Source: Bradysia coprophila
Taxonomy: Eukaryota > Arthropoda > Insecta > Diptera > Sciaridae
NCBI RefSeq assembly: GCF_014529535.1
Contig: NW_023503616.1
Location: forward strand, 6,124,584-6,188,583
Length of the DNA: 64,000 bases
Direction of reading: 5' to 3'
The first letter of the stretch is position 1. Each line of letters starts with the position of its first letter. Below the pieces are notes generated by a model. It saw only the letters and a list, made by a program, of their open reading frames with translations. It searched no databases and was not told the DNA's origin. Of the stretch, positions 1 through 12,201 are shown piece by piece. The position numbers and the translations under genes are program-made.

Positions 1-3000
1 AAAAGGGTTTGCTTCTAAATTTATGCAAAATTGTTGTAGCGCACGAAAATTATTGTAAATAGTTTCAGTTCACTCGATTTACAAATGTACATGTCTGTCG
101 AACTAATTTATATGTTAAAAATCAGTACGCAACGGTAACATTTGGATATATATAACTGACTCACCCATCTAACTAGTATATATCTGGCGGTGTTGTATAA
201 ATAATATATAAAAAATGTCAAGCCAACCTAATGAAATGATCAATCATATACAAATGTTTCTATTAAAATGGTTATTCAAATAGATATATGACCTGAATTC
301 GATTCGGATGGAGCGACAACTTAATTAAATTTTAAAATATTATTTATGAATATTTGTGGTATTTGTTTTTGATCGATTGGTAAATTTTGGGCAGCAATGT
401 CGATGCAATGGTTTTTAAGACGAATTATACCGAGAAACAATGATATGAAGGACTAGTGAACATCGAGAGAACATAAAACGCCCTACAGTCATCTCTCAAA
501 TTTACTATACTCTTGTAACACCCACCTAACATCGATTGATAATATTTAATAAATTATTTTTTAAATAATCTGAAGACATTCCCATAATAATTAAAGTATT
601 TCAGAGTTAGAAAACAAATTGCGTTTCTAATACTAAATCAGACATTTCGCTTAAAACATCTAAAACAACTCTATAGAGAAGCAGTCCGAAGACATAACAC
701 ATTATTTTAATTCAATTTACATTTAATTCATGTAAAATATTTAATTAAATTCAATTTTTTAATCCAATTTAAAGAGTTACCTGCATCTTGTACAAGAAAT
801 TCTATGTTCGCAACGATGTCGCGCAAAACTAACGACACATTAACTTTTAGAATGTTAGTCGGAGAGCGGAGAGTTAATCCAAAATACACGAGTAACATAT
901 TGAATTTACAACATTAAAATGTGGAATTCTTGTAAATAAGGATTTTCGTTTCGTTTGCTTACTCGTAATGTGGTCTAAAGAGACGGTCGACAATTTACAT
1001 AAATATTTTACTATGTTGAAATTATGTTTTCTAAATACTCGTAACGATACTCCCATAGTTCGCCATCCGTTTAGGTTTCATTATAGCAACATTCATGAGA
1101 TTGCAATTGTATGTCAAAAAGCTACTTGGGAAGCTATCATGTTAAAAGTGTTTTTTTTAAGTATTTTTACTCGAAAAGTGGTAACGTTCATTTTCCATGA
1201 CGATATTCATAATATTATACAAGTTGTTTGCTCCAGACAAAGGGATTAATACACCATCATGTTACGTATATGGCGTGATTACGACCATGAATTATTTCGC
1301 CATACTTTACGAGCATAGCTGTTTTTTGAATATCGTTCATTCGCAATCCAACATTCCCTTTTACATTTTTAGATGCAATTTTCGTCGTAAATTATTGTTT
1401 ATTTCAAGAACGCCAAGAATGTGTACTTACATTATTAGGGTATAGTCATGAATTTATGATAATCACCAACCGAGGAACTGAAAGAAAATGATTGTGAAAC
1501 ATAACAAAAAATATGTTTCAAAACATTTAAACTAACCGTGTAGCATGGTGTATCTCAGGCAAATACACATAATTCATTAGTGCCTGTAATAATACGGCCT
1601 GGCGGAATCATCAATTATGGATAATAAAAAAGAATTCGCTGATTCAGTGCCAAAGTACCGAATTACCGGACCCCATTCAGTTAATCACTTTTTTTAAATT
1701 TCATTTGGATACTAGTTTTGAGGGACCAAAATGAGTGTTATAAAATTGAATTGAACGAAATTGAATTTAATTTCTACATATGTAACGATTATGGTTCAAA
1801 TAGTTGCAGTACCTTAATAATTAAAGTGTAATGAAAGGTAAAATCTTTTTTCGAGCAACCCATAATTATTCTTGATTACACTTTTAAGTAGTGTTTTTTT
1901 CGGGTAAAATATTAAAATTTACGATTGTAAAAATGTTCATTATTGCCGCCAGTCGAAAAGAATGTTTTTTTCCATGGGTAAGAGGTATCAGCATTAAATG
2001 AATCTTGGTTTAAAAGAGAGATGTAAAACTTCGATCCAATTTTTATTTGTATATCTGCAAACTGTTATTATTGACTCTCATTTCTTTCCTTTTTTGCTTT
2101 TTCGAGCAAACAACCTGAGTGCTGAGTGTTTGTCTGTGGTCGTTAAGCACACAATTAGAAATTTAATACCAAATCATCAAGACTATAATATTATATCATC
2201 AACTAAACGGCTGTACTAAATGCGTAATTTTCATATTTATAGATAAGCTAAAAAATAAGTAAACTAACCACGGTGCGGTTGAAAAAAGTTTAAATAAAGT
2301 CGCAACCACCTCTGACTGTTTTTTTTTTTTTTTTTTTTGTTCATAATCATGTTCAGGAACACGAGTACTGCTCAAAACAACATTCAGTTTCCGGATCGGC
2401 TGTGCCGTTTTTGAGAAGTTTCGGTTGATAATGGAATTGGTGGAGGGACAAATTCTAAGATCTACCATGTAATAATTGCTGCTCTTCATCACTTTTTTTA
2501 TTAAAATAAGCTGCTCTACTAGCGTAGAGCACGCATGGGGGCCTCCGTTTGGACCCATTGTACTGGCTTTGGGTTGGGTTAGACATTTGCCATATATGGG
2601 ACCTTCCCAAACTAACTGCTTAGTTTTGGATGTCCTAAGGTTGCAAAGACCTATTTTATTAGGCTCCAGCCTGATAGTTCTCTCCGTCACTTAGTCAGCT
2701 GAAAGCTGAAAGTTGAATTTTCAAAATTTTCAAAGGACTTTACCAACCACATGTCATTCTTGGCATCGAAGTCTCTCTGTACTCGGTCAATTAGGGTCAT
2801 GCAAAATGAAATACTTATCTGTTTTCACGTTCTTGATGACAAAAAATGTAGACCTAGATCGACCAATCGCTAACAAAACATCTAAGGGCAATACCATGGA
2901 ACTGGTCTCGGGACTATATTTTTTTGAACCGCACCGTGCATCGTAGCTCAACTACTAAATATTATTAACCTAAATATAGTTCACAATTCGACTAGTAAAG

Positions 3001-3482
3001 GTTGATGATTCTACCTCTTCACAAACTGGAAGTGTCGAAGTTATGTAGGTTATAGGTTGGTTAGCAGTGGCTCATTTAAAAGTGACAACAGTTTTCGAAA
3101 CTAAAAACACGTAAGACAATACAACGTATTGATCAGTCACTCGACTGGGATAATTTTGTATTGACTGTAAGTTCCTATCCGGTCCCGTACTCACAATCGG
3201 TGTCATCTCCGGTATAGCAATCATCTATGACGTATTATGAGTTTCGTTATATCTTAGATATACTACCGACAACAAGACCCACACATTTGCGTTTTTGGAA
3301 AACGTTATCTTATCGTTACAGATATTTATAACAATCTTTTTCCTATATTCGCACCACAATAAATTTTATTAGTTTTGATAAATTTTGTTGGGTCTAGAAG
3401 GTATACATTTCCCATTTCATTATTCAGAGTGTTTGTGTGCACAGAAGAAGTTCCAGAAAGTCTTAAATTGTGGCAATGTGAA
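1..3482. other. AT-rich spacer without recognisable gene
   Basis: I found no coding exon chain on either strand in this stretch. The open frames are short, lack recognisable motifs and do not join through plausible splice sites. It holds one foldback-like repeat (2269-2938, listed separately) and an 18-base T run near 2320. The last few hundred bases should contain the promoter of the CUB-like gene, but no clear core element was recognised. Confidence 0.6.
2269..2938. repeat. Short foldback-type repeat with CACGGTGCGGTT termini
   Basis: The two ends are inverted copies: CACGGTGCGGTTGAAAAAA at 2269 and its complement ending at 2938, about 25 bp with one mismatch. The left end, including the text around 'aaccacctctga' followed by a T run, resembles the ends of the long palindrome at 21825-23454, so the two look like members of one family. 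No target-site duplication is visible, and the interior has no open frame of interest. The boundaries are inferred from the inverted ends only. Confidence 0.5.
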
Positions 3483-5875
3483 ATGTTGTTAAAAAATTTC
3501 TTGTTTGCGTTGATTTTACACTTAGTGGGTTAGTACAAATTGCGTATCCGACTGCACAGTCTGTGTATAAGTGCTTTCCATTTCAGTTCGAGCACAATGC
3601 GAAGACTCACACGAAGTGCTTTTGAAACAAGAAACGATTGCAGAATCGGCAAACGAAACGAAAACCGAAGAAAAAGTTGATGAGTCTGCTACTGAAAGTT
3701 CAGAGATAACACTTGCATTGAATGGAAGTGATCTAGCATCAACTACAGCAGTAGTTTCCGATGTATCAACATCAGCTTTAGGAAATGAGACTGATCACAA
3801 TGCAAGTGAGGTAGAAGACTTGACTCTAGCTACAACTGCTCTAGATATTGATAACAATGACATATATAATGCAACTACTGACAATACAACGGTTGATGGC
3901 GATACTGAAACCACTACACCGTACTTATCCACAGGAAATACAGAGCCAGTTAATGCAACGATTACAGATGTAACTGAAAATACTACAAATGCCACCGACG
4001 AAACAACTAATACTGATGAGACGACTATAAGTAGCAGCGAAGTTACTGCAAAAGAAACAGTTCCTGATACTACAACCACCACCGAAATGCCTACTACTCC
4101 AATTGATATATTATGTCCGCAAGTAGAAGAGGCTGATATCGATCAGAAATACCGGAATGAAACATTCGAACTGTATCTAGAAGAGTACATGAAAAAGAAT
4201 CCTTTAGCGAAAGTATACAAATCTCCCGGATTCCCAGGTCCATATGCCGAAAATCTAAATTGTACTTTGAGGTTTGTCTGTGTATAAGAAATTAATTTGG
4301 AAATTTACTATTGTTTTGTTGACAGTGTAACTTTGTCAAACTGCACGGGAGTTCATGTATTTGTTCATTACCTTGACCTAAATCCTTTTGAGCACGACAG
4401 TCTTAACATCCGAGGTGGTGACGAAGATGCTACAGATGAAGAAGGAAAAGAATTAACTGGACAACAGTTCGGAATTGATTTTCACATAATTCACAGCACC
4501 AGCTTATACGTTTGGTTCAAGTCTGGCTATCATGGTACTCGAGAGTATCGGGGATTTCTTCTGACTTATTCCCCATACGGTACAGTAATTTGAAATTCCA
4601 CAAAAAAGAAATATAAAAAAAAACAAGCCCTTAAATTGCAGGCAACGATACCTTACCGCCGACCACGACAGAAGCACCGATTACTATACCTCCATCAAAT
4701 ATAGAATTCTACCAATTGCAATTGGCTTTACCGAAAGGTAGTAGGTCAAATGAGACATGGGAAAAATTTAGAGACGTTCTAACCGATTCAGCATCGACAT
4801 ATGTGACCGATCAAAATCTGAACTATCAATTGCCACAGTATTTCACTTCAATTTTGTCTGTACTTTTGAAAATTATTTTTTTAATTATTTAGTCCAGACA
4901 ATGTTACAATCAATATCTACGACTGTCCCGATAATTGGCCAAACTACGAGAATTGTGTGCAGTTACGATTCGCTATAGCTCTGTGGAGCTTAGACTATGA
5001 TCCTGACATTCATTACGATGTGAGCAGTTTCGACTACGAATTAAGTACGAACAGCTTATCCGTTATGTGGGACCTATACGGTCGAGATGATTTTTTGGAA
5101 ATTTTAGGAGTTGAAGTAAGTATCATCACAGCAACATAAAAGATAAATGAACACACAATGATTTCCTTCTTTGTGTAGGAGTATACCATTCCAGATGGCA
5201 CATACATTCTACTGCTATGGACCGGTATTTCGTTAGCCATTGTTGTCATATTTATTGGAGTTTTGTATAGTATTTGGCGGATAGACATTTTCCGCGAATA
5301 TCGTCGTATGCATAATAGAAGTGATGATCAACAAGACATTCTTAAAAGCAAGTCTGAATTGGATATTTCCATGTATCCCATACCTCATCAGCCGTATCCA
5401 ACCCTTTTCGAAACTTCCGAAATGAATTCAGGATGTTATTATGGTAAATGATTTATCAACGATAAAATTGCCATTTCTCTAAAGTGTATGTTGATGATAC
5501 AGATTCGCATGAAATGAATTCGACATCGTTTCACAATCATTCGTTTCAAGAAAAACCATCGACCAATTATCGTCATTCAAACACTACTCCGTTTACTCCC
5601 AATATGTTGGACTTTAATGGTTCGTTTGTTCAATTATTTTTTCCTTTTGATGGTAAATTAATGAAAGCTTTACTTAACAACAGATACACAACTTTTCCCA
5701 GATGATGAAGAAAACTTTGGTAGAGTTCAATCACTGTCACCACGGTTAGTATAACGATTTTTGAAGTAATTTTTGAAATAATTTGGGTGATTTAAATTTT
5801 TATTTTCTATTAATTTCAAGATCAAAGCAAAAGCTTCTTGTGTTGGGAGCCAAGAGAGACGAGTCGAACTCGTAA
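3483..5875 (+). CDS. Secreted-type CUB-like single-pass membrane protein with mucin-like stalk
   Basis: Nine exons join in frame: 3483-3528, 3587-4271, 4326-4579, 4642-4837, 4893-5115, 5179-5443, 5485-5619, 5684-5744, 5821-5875, giving about 639 residues. Exon 1 encodes a signal peptide (MLLKNFLFALILHLV), and the frame continues into a roughly 190-residue Ser/Thr/Asn-rich acidic region with many N-x-T/S sequons. A CUB-like module follows (SPGFPGPYAENLNC, later YVWFKSGYHGTREYRGF). A second cysteine-containing extracellular region follows, then one transmembrane helix (YILLLWTGISLAIVVIFIG) and a cytoplasmic tail rich in His/Ser/Pro. An alternative donor at 5651/5652 would lengthen exon 7 in the same phase. 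The family beyond the CUB resemblance is not recognised; a cell-surface receptor or adhesion role is inference. Confidence 0.8.
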
Positions 5876-6762
5876 ATTGAAATTACAATTTTTCTTATGT
5901 TAATTGACTTCTGCATTAAAAATGAATATATACATAATTGAAGCAGCAGTATTTTTTATGTGTAAATGGTGATTTCTGATCTTGGTCTCTTAGCATTAAC
6001 ATAGAAACATTTGGAGGCTGATAGTATCAGAATAGATTTTGCATTTCTTTCGTTACGACAGAAGTAATGCTTGGTGAGAGTTGAAACACACAACACATGC
6101 AAGTGTTCGCTTTTTGTTGACAAGGCTTTTTAACGTATGACGAATGATAATGCTAGGAGAAGTGCTATGGAACGGTTCATTATGTTCTGAGCAACTTACA
6201 ACTAGATTACCTTCGCATAATAGTATTCACCGTGGCTACGTTATTCGTATCGTTTCTTAATGTTACATGAGACTGAGCCGCGCATTATTTCACACCCTTT
6301 GAACTATTTGATTTTACCAAGTCATACTGTGAATTAAGAAATTCTGGCTATTCCAAGACCTTTTGTTTTTGTATGAAATTTGTTTAATTTTGAGGCTTTT
6401 TACATTGTATGTAGGCCCGGAGGCCTTTTTCCAGCCAGTGGATTTTACGTTTTAATTAAAAAGAATATGCAGCTCATGGCTCACTTTCGTACTGAATTAG
6501 AATTGGAATTAGGTGCAATATTGATTCAACCTTCGGTAGACACTGAAATAGTGAGGGTTTGTTACTAAATTTCGAAAAACTCTGGGTCTTAATTCTTGCT
6601 AAACGAAGGCTTATGTCTTAAAAAACTACATTCAAGGTGATTTTGTTGTACGAGTCTCCAATGTTGTGGATATTTTATCTTTCCGGTAAAACCGTAATTA
6701 AAAGATTTTTTTTATATAGATCCAAAAGGAAGACAGATCTCGAAAGTTCTTGTTTATTTTAT

Positions 6763-7526
6763 TACAATGATCGTGGCCTTAGAGTAATCATACCTAGAGA
6801 GGTATTTCGTACGATAAAATTTGGTACCGACATCAGTTTGTGTAAGTACAATTTTACGTAGAGATTTTCACTAACACATGTAGACGTTGAACATTTTGAT
6901 AGTTGAAGTTTTGTATTTTCCAAAACGCGTACCACTATTTTGAAATTCTTGTTTCAAATCGTTCGCAATAATTACCTATTATTATACATAAAATATGGTG
7001 CAAACGTGCTTCATTAGGGGATGCCAAAGTAAAGGAGTCAAGGGAAATGCCTGCTCATTTTTTCGGTAATTTTTTCCGGCTAGCAAGTAAAAGTCGAAAT
7101 ATTCAGAAAATTTGTGCGTGCAAGTAACACGAAAGTTACTTTATTTGCTGGCCAAAAAAATGTAGTGTCGTTTCAAGATCGTTTTGTTTCATCTTTCGAT
7201 GCAAGCAATTTTCAGACATTTCTTTTCGTTGTGTAATGTAAAATTGCACAACTAATTTGCTGCATAAAACAACGCGGGTCAATTTCTATTACTTTCGCTG
7301 TGTTTGTTGATATCGGTGGTAACTGTATGTAAAAGGTTCTCAAATTGTTTAAAAAAAATTAAAAATCCTTCTAGCAGGCACATTTAAATTTTTTGCGCTA
7401 ATTTGCCCACCAAATTAGTAGGGAAAAACTCACACTATCAAATATTACGTATTTCATGTCGGGACCACAGATTTTACGTAATTCTGTTCGTAATTTCCTC
7501 TCTAGGCATGATTACTCTAAGATCGT
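6763..7526. repeat. Inverted repeat pair, possible decayed DNA transposon
   Basis: The left copy (about 6763-6808) and the right copy (about 7473-7526) share in opposite orientation the core CTTAGAGTAATCATRCC followed by TAGAGAGG. The 660 bases between have no convincing open frame. A fragment of the same family (CAGAGACTATTTT next to GAGAAATT) recurs at both low-complexity arrays. Ends and target duplications are not resolved. Confidence 0.4.
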
Positions 7527-7534
7527 GGCAGAGA

Positions 7535-7665
7535 CTATTTTTGAGAAATTTTTTGAGAAATTTTGAGAATTTTAAGAAATTTTTGAGAAATTTGAGAAAT
7601 TTGGAAAATTTAAGAAATCCTTGAGAAATTTGAGAAATTTTTGAGAAATTTGAGAAATTGATTAC
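7535..7665. repeat. Degenerate GAGAAATTT tandem array
   Basis: About 130 bases are built from irregular copies of TTTGAGAAATTT and shorter variants. The array begins directly after CAGAGACTATTTT. It creates an artificial Phe/Leu/Lys-rich reading frame on the minus strand and is not a CRISPR array because spacers are absent. Confidence 0.75.
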
Positions 7666-8844
7666 TGTTTGTAGTTTGTATTCTTTTAATGGCGTAAAAT
7701 AAGGAAGCCACAGATTATCACTGAATTTAATACTAACATTGACCGTAAGGTTAACCGAGTACTCAAGGCAAGGAAAACTTATTGCTTTTCTTCGACGGAA
7801 TATTTTTGAGTAAACCTCAGGATCGTTTTTTCCGTGTTTTCGTGAAACACATTCGCCATCTCCCGCAACTCCCCAATAATTTGAGTAAATCGCAACCAAT
7901 TTCCAAAAATATTTTTCAGCACAGAATTAAATTCCTCAGTATTATATTCAAAATGATTTCCATCAAGGACCTAATGTAAGAGTTAAAGTCTCTGTATTGT
8001 TCATTTGTATTTGTATTTATGGCTTCATGCATTGTAGCATCAGACGGCCAACTGTACTTCTTCCCGTGGGGGGCAAACATTTTCGCCACATAAATTCTTG
8101 GGTGTGTTATAAGGGTTTCATCTTTCAAAATGAGAGTATGAGCGCGATCGCCACTCGAACTTTTCAGGAGCGGTGCCAGCCATGGGTATTGGCTCTCAAC
8201 GAACTAGTTCGTCAGAAATGTAACCGTTGTTAAAGTTATTCGCTAATGAAAATGTAGCGGCCGCGGTATCCTAACAGCGGTAGCTAATGTTTCGCTAAAT
8301 TAAGATTCGATGACAACTGCTTTGCATGTTTGTAAACTTTTGGATCAGAAAATACAGAGTAATCAAGTAACCCTTGAAAGGTCCGTACATGTTGAAGGTT
8401 TAAATGATCTTTTTCTTTAGTCTGCCAAATGACGATTTGTTCAATTGTTGTAGATCAGAGAAAAGTTCTATTTTTCATTAGCAAAATGATTCGCGATCGG
8501 CGAAAACTGTTTCTTTAATGACATTCTAGTGAGCGCTAACGCTAGTAGCGACAGATTTTCAAGTTTAGTGGCGCAAATGCGCTAAATGTTTATAACGGGA
8601 CTTGGTTATGTTCAGACAATCTCAGAGATTGAATCTCTTCGCATTCCGATTTTCCGTTTTGCTTTCTCTAATAAATGATGATGATTTTCAATTTAAGAGA
8701 TTCTATGCATAATTAATTCGCATATCTTACAATCTTACTCTTAATATTCTACATGTTTCGCTCTATAGCGTAGAACCTTGATTGGTTAGAATATTCCGCG
8801 TTTTTTTTGGGTTGGATTGAGTTTTTAATTCCCTTTAGATTATT

Positions 8845-9000
8845 AAGATATTTGAGAAAATTTTGAGAAAATTTTGAGAAATTTTTGAGAAATTTGAGAA
8901 ATTTAAAAACTCTTTTAGAAATTTGAGAAATTTGAAAAATGTAAGAAATTTTTGAGAAATTTGAGAATTGTGAGAAATTTTTGAGAAATAAATTTCTCAA
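8845..9000. repeat. Second GAGAAATTT tandem array
   Basis: About 155 bases of irregular TTTGAGAAATTT units match the array at 7535-7665. This copy is bounded on its right by an inverted AAATTTCTCAAAATAGTCTCTG, the complement of the sequence bounding the left side of the first array. The two arrays therefore look like parts of the same repeat family in opposite relative orientation. Confidence 0.7.
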
Positions 9001-9465
9001 AATAGTCTCTGGATCGTGGTCATCAAAAAGAGCGGCCTTTATGTTAATTTATTGTTTTTTGAACAAATCACTCGATAGAAGCAATATAAATTTAGACGCG
9101 TCCCTCCCATTTCAATGCACAATTACTTTCCAACTTTCTGAGTATATGTTCGTCACCCTCTAACTACTCAGGTGATTCAATTTCTTGCATGAAATTCTTC
9201 AATGCCAAAATCAGATTTACATATTACAACATATTGGCGCAAAATATTTAAAAAATCGAACTTTTTTACTTGCTGGGTTGTGGCTTGTCATATGCCATAT
9301 GTATTATATAAAAATGACATTGACGCACATAATATGATGGTCTCCTAACTCACAATAATCAAAGAAGAATATCAACGAAAATATCTCAAAAAGTGTCTTA
9401 ATAGTTCGGGAAGGCGAAATCAAGTTAATTTATAAACTTAAGGCGGACTATAGACACAGACCACA

Positions 9466-10037
9466 ATGCGATTATTTTTTGCTCTGTTGACGAAAAAGGG
9501 TAGAGCACCGCAAAATGTGAACAAGGTGCCATTCAAAGCTGTCCTACCGATGAAACTTCGTAATCATGTCAGTGGAAAATCCGATCGACAGAAACCGGTC
9601 CCATGCCTCCAAGAGTTGACCTTTTTGTTTGCCAAACTAAGGGAGCACGAATTCAATGATCAAGCGTGTGCAAAGGAGACAGAGGCTCTGCGCGCAGCCA
9701 ACCGAGAATATTTGACAACGAGGTTCGTTTAAACATTGTTTAACAAGTCGTATGTGTGTAGTCTAAGTCTATCCCAAAGTCCAAGGCTCACTTGATGAAA
9801 ACTTATGAAAAAAAAAAACCATCGCCTTACCTCCAGTGTCCCAAGAGCGTTTTTTGTTGTAATAGCGAAGAATATTACATTCAAGTCAATTTGTGACATT
9901 CGAATCTAATCAAAATCTCTTTTTTATCCAGGCGTGAGACGAAAAAAACAAGGAGCGAAGGTAAACTGGTGCCAGGCAAAGATCTTCATTACAAGCAGTT
10001 GAACAATTATTTGAAATTGTTTCCGAATCCGGAATGA
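9466..10037 (+). CDS. CHCHD1: Mitochondrial ribosomal small-subunit protein mS37 (CHCHD1 family)
   Basis: Two exons, 9466-9722 and 9932-10037, join through a standard intron to give about 120 residues. The C-terminal half matches the CHCHD1/mS37 plan: PVPCLQELTFLF..., EFNDQACAKETEAL..., then a basic linker and the LNNYLKLFPNPE ending. In the vertebrate protein this region is a twin CX9C fold. Here the first cysteine of each pair is present, but the positions ten residues later are Lys and Ala, so the disulfides usual for CHCH domains cannot form. The N terminus (MRLFFALLTKKGRAPQ) is basic, as expected for mitochondrial targeting. AATAAA lies directly after the stop (about 10040), and the gene converges with the zinc-finger gene 80 bp away. 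Confidence 0.85.
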
Positions 10038-10116
10038 TGAAATAAAGTGGCTTTTTCGTTAGTGTTCTATCAAAGATGGTTCTTCTTTAATTCAACTTTC
10101 CGTGGCGGATTTTCAA

Positions 10117-12201
10117 TCATTTATTAATGAATGGCATGGTTAACAGCTTCGCAGCCTGCGACATTTCTGATTCGAGAAAAGCAATTGCGGCCAAATTCTC
10201 CAAATTGTGTTGATCGTTCACGTTTTCATAAGAGTACTGTTCGGCAGCGCTCGAAACATCATGCCGTCTGCGTATCTTTGGCTCGACAAAACGTTGTTCT
10301 TGGCTAATGTTCACGTTGATAGTTCTCTGCGAATGGATGGTACGTTTGAATTGGACATTTGAATTAGCCGAAATACTGAATTCAACTTACAATCGGAGTT
10401 TGTGATGCAATGGAACCTTCTGGACATGGGCCAGGCATTACATAAATTTTTGTCGGTTGTGGCCTGCGAACACCGTTGCTGTCTACGTACTCGCATTTAT
10501 TCAAAACTTTTTGCTCGAAGTTGCCGCATATCAGTTTGCTGATGTGCCTCTTTTTGATGTGACTCTCCAAATAAATTTGCCGAGAAAACGATTTGTCACA
10601 ACAGTGACAAGGGAATTGATGGATTCTGGAATTGAAAAATTCAAATTGAAAATCAATTTGATTTCGCAGATTAATTGCTGCGGTGCTCACTTCATGTGTT
10701 GCTGCAATTTCGATTGTTTGTTTTTGAACACTCCACATATGGTACATTGGAACTTTTTGACGTGCTGGAATGTTAAGAATGATTTTGTAGATAAGCTAAG
10801 TCAAACAATGTTTTACCCATTGACTGCTTACCGTGTTCTCAACATGCGAGTTCAATTGCCATGCCAATGTAAATCCTTTATCGCATTGTGGACAGAAGAA
10901 ATTTTTGCTCTTATCGTGAGATTCGACCACATGCGTCCTGAATCTCTTTCTTGTGTCAAAATTTTGCTTACATTCCTTACACGTAAACGTACCGTTCGGA
11001 TCTATTTGCAAATATTTACAATAATTGACGAATCTGCGTGACTGATTTGGTTGGTCCGATTCAATTTTAGTGTGGGTCAGCATATGACGTTTCAGTAGTT
11101 TGGTCGTTGGACAATTTCGATCGCAAATGATGCACGGGAACGGCCCAAGATGTTTCACCTGCATATGATTGTGCAATGACCAACTGTTTTCAAATACTTG
11201 ATCGCACTCCTTGCACTAAGATAAGAAATGAATTAGAAATGTGTCTTACTGAAACGAATGACCGGGCAGCTCACCTGTGACATGTACTTCTTCTGATGCA
11301 CATTCTTTTTGTGATAGTTCAACGAAGTGATGTTTTTCAACGATTTCGTGCAGCCTGCGTAATCGCACAGCCAATAACGATCGACCGGAAAATCAGTTTT
11401 GATGTCGTTGTGCTTTAAGGCATGTGTAACCAGTTTGCTGTACTGGTCAAAGTGAGTGTCACAAAATTGACACTGGTAGGGCTTTGGTTTACCGGCATGA
11501 ACGGCACGATGTTTGTTCAAACTTTCAGGATGAGCGTAAGCATTGCCGCAGTATTCGCAACATAACACATGCTTCACCTGATCAAAAGTGATTAGCACAT
11601 CGTCGTGATTAGCGTGGTGTACTTTTTCGAAATGTGAGAAGAAACTATCAACCGAATCAAACACTTCGCCGCAGTATTCACACAGTGGTAACTCATTCGG
11701 TCCTCTGACCACGTGATTCAGAATATGTGTGCGTAATTTCGATTTTCTGGTGTATTTAGCGCCGCAAATATCGCAAATGTAGACGGATGTTGGTTTGATG
11801 CCACTATCGGTAAGACTTCCCATCACGGTAATTTCAATATCGGTACGAGTTTTACTGTCACCCGATTTTAAATTCTCCTCTTGTTGCGCTACATCTAAGG
11901 GATCATCTTTGGGACGTTCAACTTTTATATTAGCAGCGGCGGGCTTCAGATTCCTTTTCACCACCACTGGTCTTTTCGTTACTTTCAATTGCGGCACTTT
12001 TCGAATCGTCTGCTTCGGGGCCTGTACTGGAGTTATGGTCTTTTGCTGAAACTCATCTTTGATACTATCCACCAGAATGTACTGTTTGTACATATCGACA
12101 TATGAGGAGCTGTTGTCTTCGAAGCCAATGAAATCATCTTCACTATCCTCTGGTTCATCTTTTATAGTGAACGTTAAGAATTCCGGATCGTATTCTTCCA
12201 T
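10117..12201 (-). CDS. C2H2 zinc-finger protein with eleven fingers
   Basis: Five exons on the minus strand, 12201-11275, 11215-10832, 10764-10691, 10625-10391 and 10326-10117, join in frame to about 609 residues. The N-terminal 140 residues are acidic and then Lys/Pro-rich (start MEEYDPEFLTF), with no ZAD cysteines visible. C2H2 fingers follow, starting at YICDICGAKYTRKSKLRTH and ending at FPCHCCDKSFSRQIYLESH. Fingers 9 and 10 are split by introns so that the last zinc-binding histidine comes from the next exon (SHVENT|H and QQHMK|IH), which supports the splicing. The fingers lack the repeated TGEKP linker, so it is not a standard tandem DNA-reading array. It is presumably a nuclear transcription factor; target unknown. 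A Met four codons upstream (MFFQ) is possible. Confidence 0.88.

Larger units (their letters stand above)
5876..9465. other. Repeat-rich spacer
   Basis: No gene was recognised. The stretch contains an inverted repeat pair (6763-6808 and 7473-7526) and two low-complexity arrays of a GAGAAATTT-like unit (listed separately). The 60-140 residue open frames here are products of these repeats or chance. The promoter of mS37 must lie near the right edge. Confidence 0.55.

Noticed and set aside
3795-4082. Minus-strand frame rich in Val/Ser inside the CUB-like gene
   Set aside because: It is the antisense of the Thr-rich stalk; the composition follows from the ACT/ACA codons on the plus strand.
7474-7899. 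141-codon minus-strand Phe/Leu/Lys frame
   Set aside because: Produced by the GAGAAATTT repeat; no protein motif.
7535-9000. CRISPR-like array
   Set aside because: Repeat units are contiguous and degenerate with no unique spacers, and the genome is eukaryotic.
10457-11041. 194-codon plus-strand frame
   Set aside because: Antisense of the zinc-finger exons, whose C2H2 pattern and splice sites are clear.
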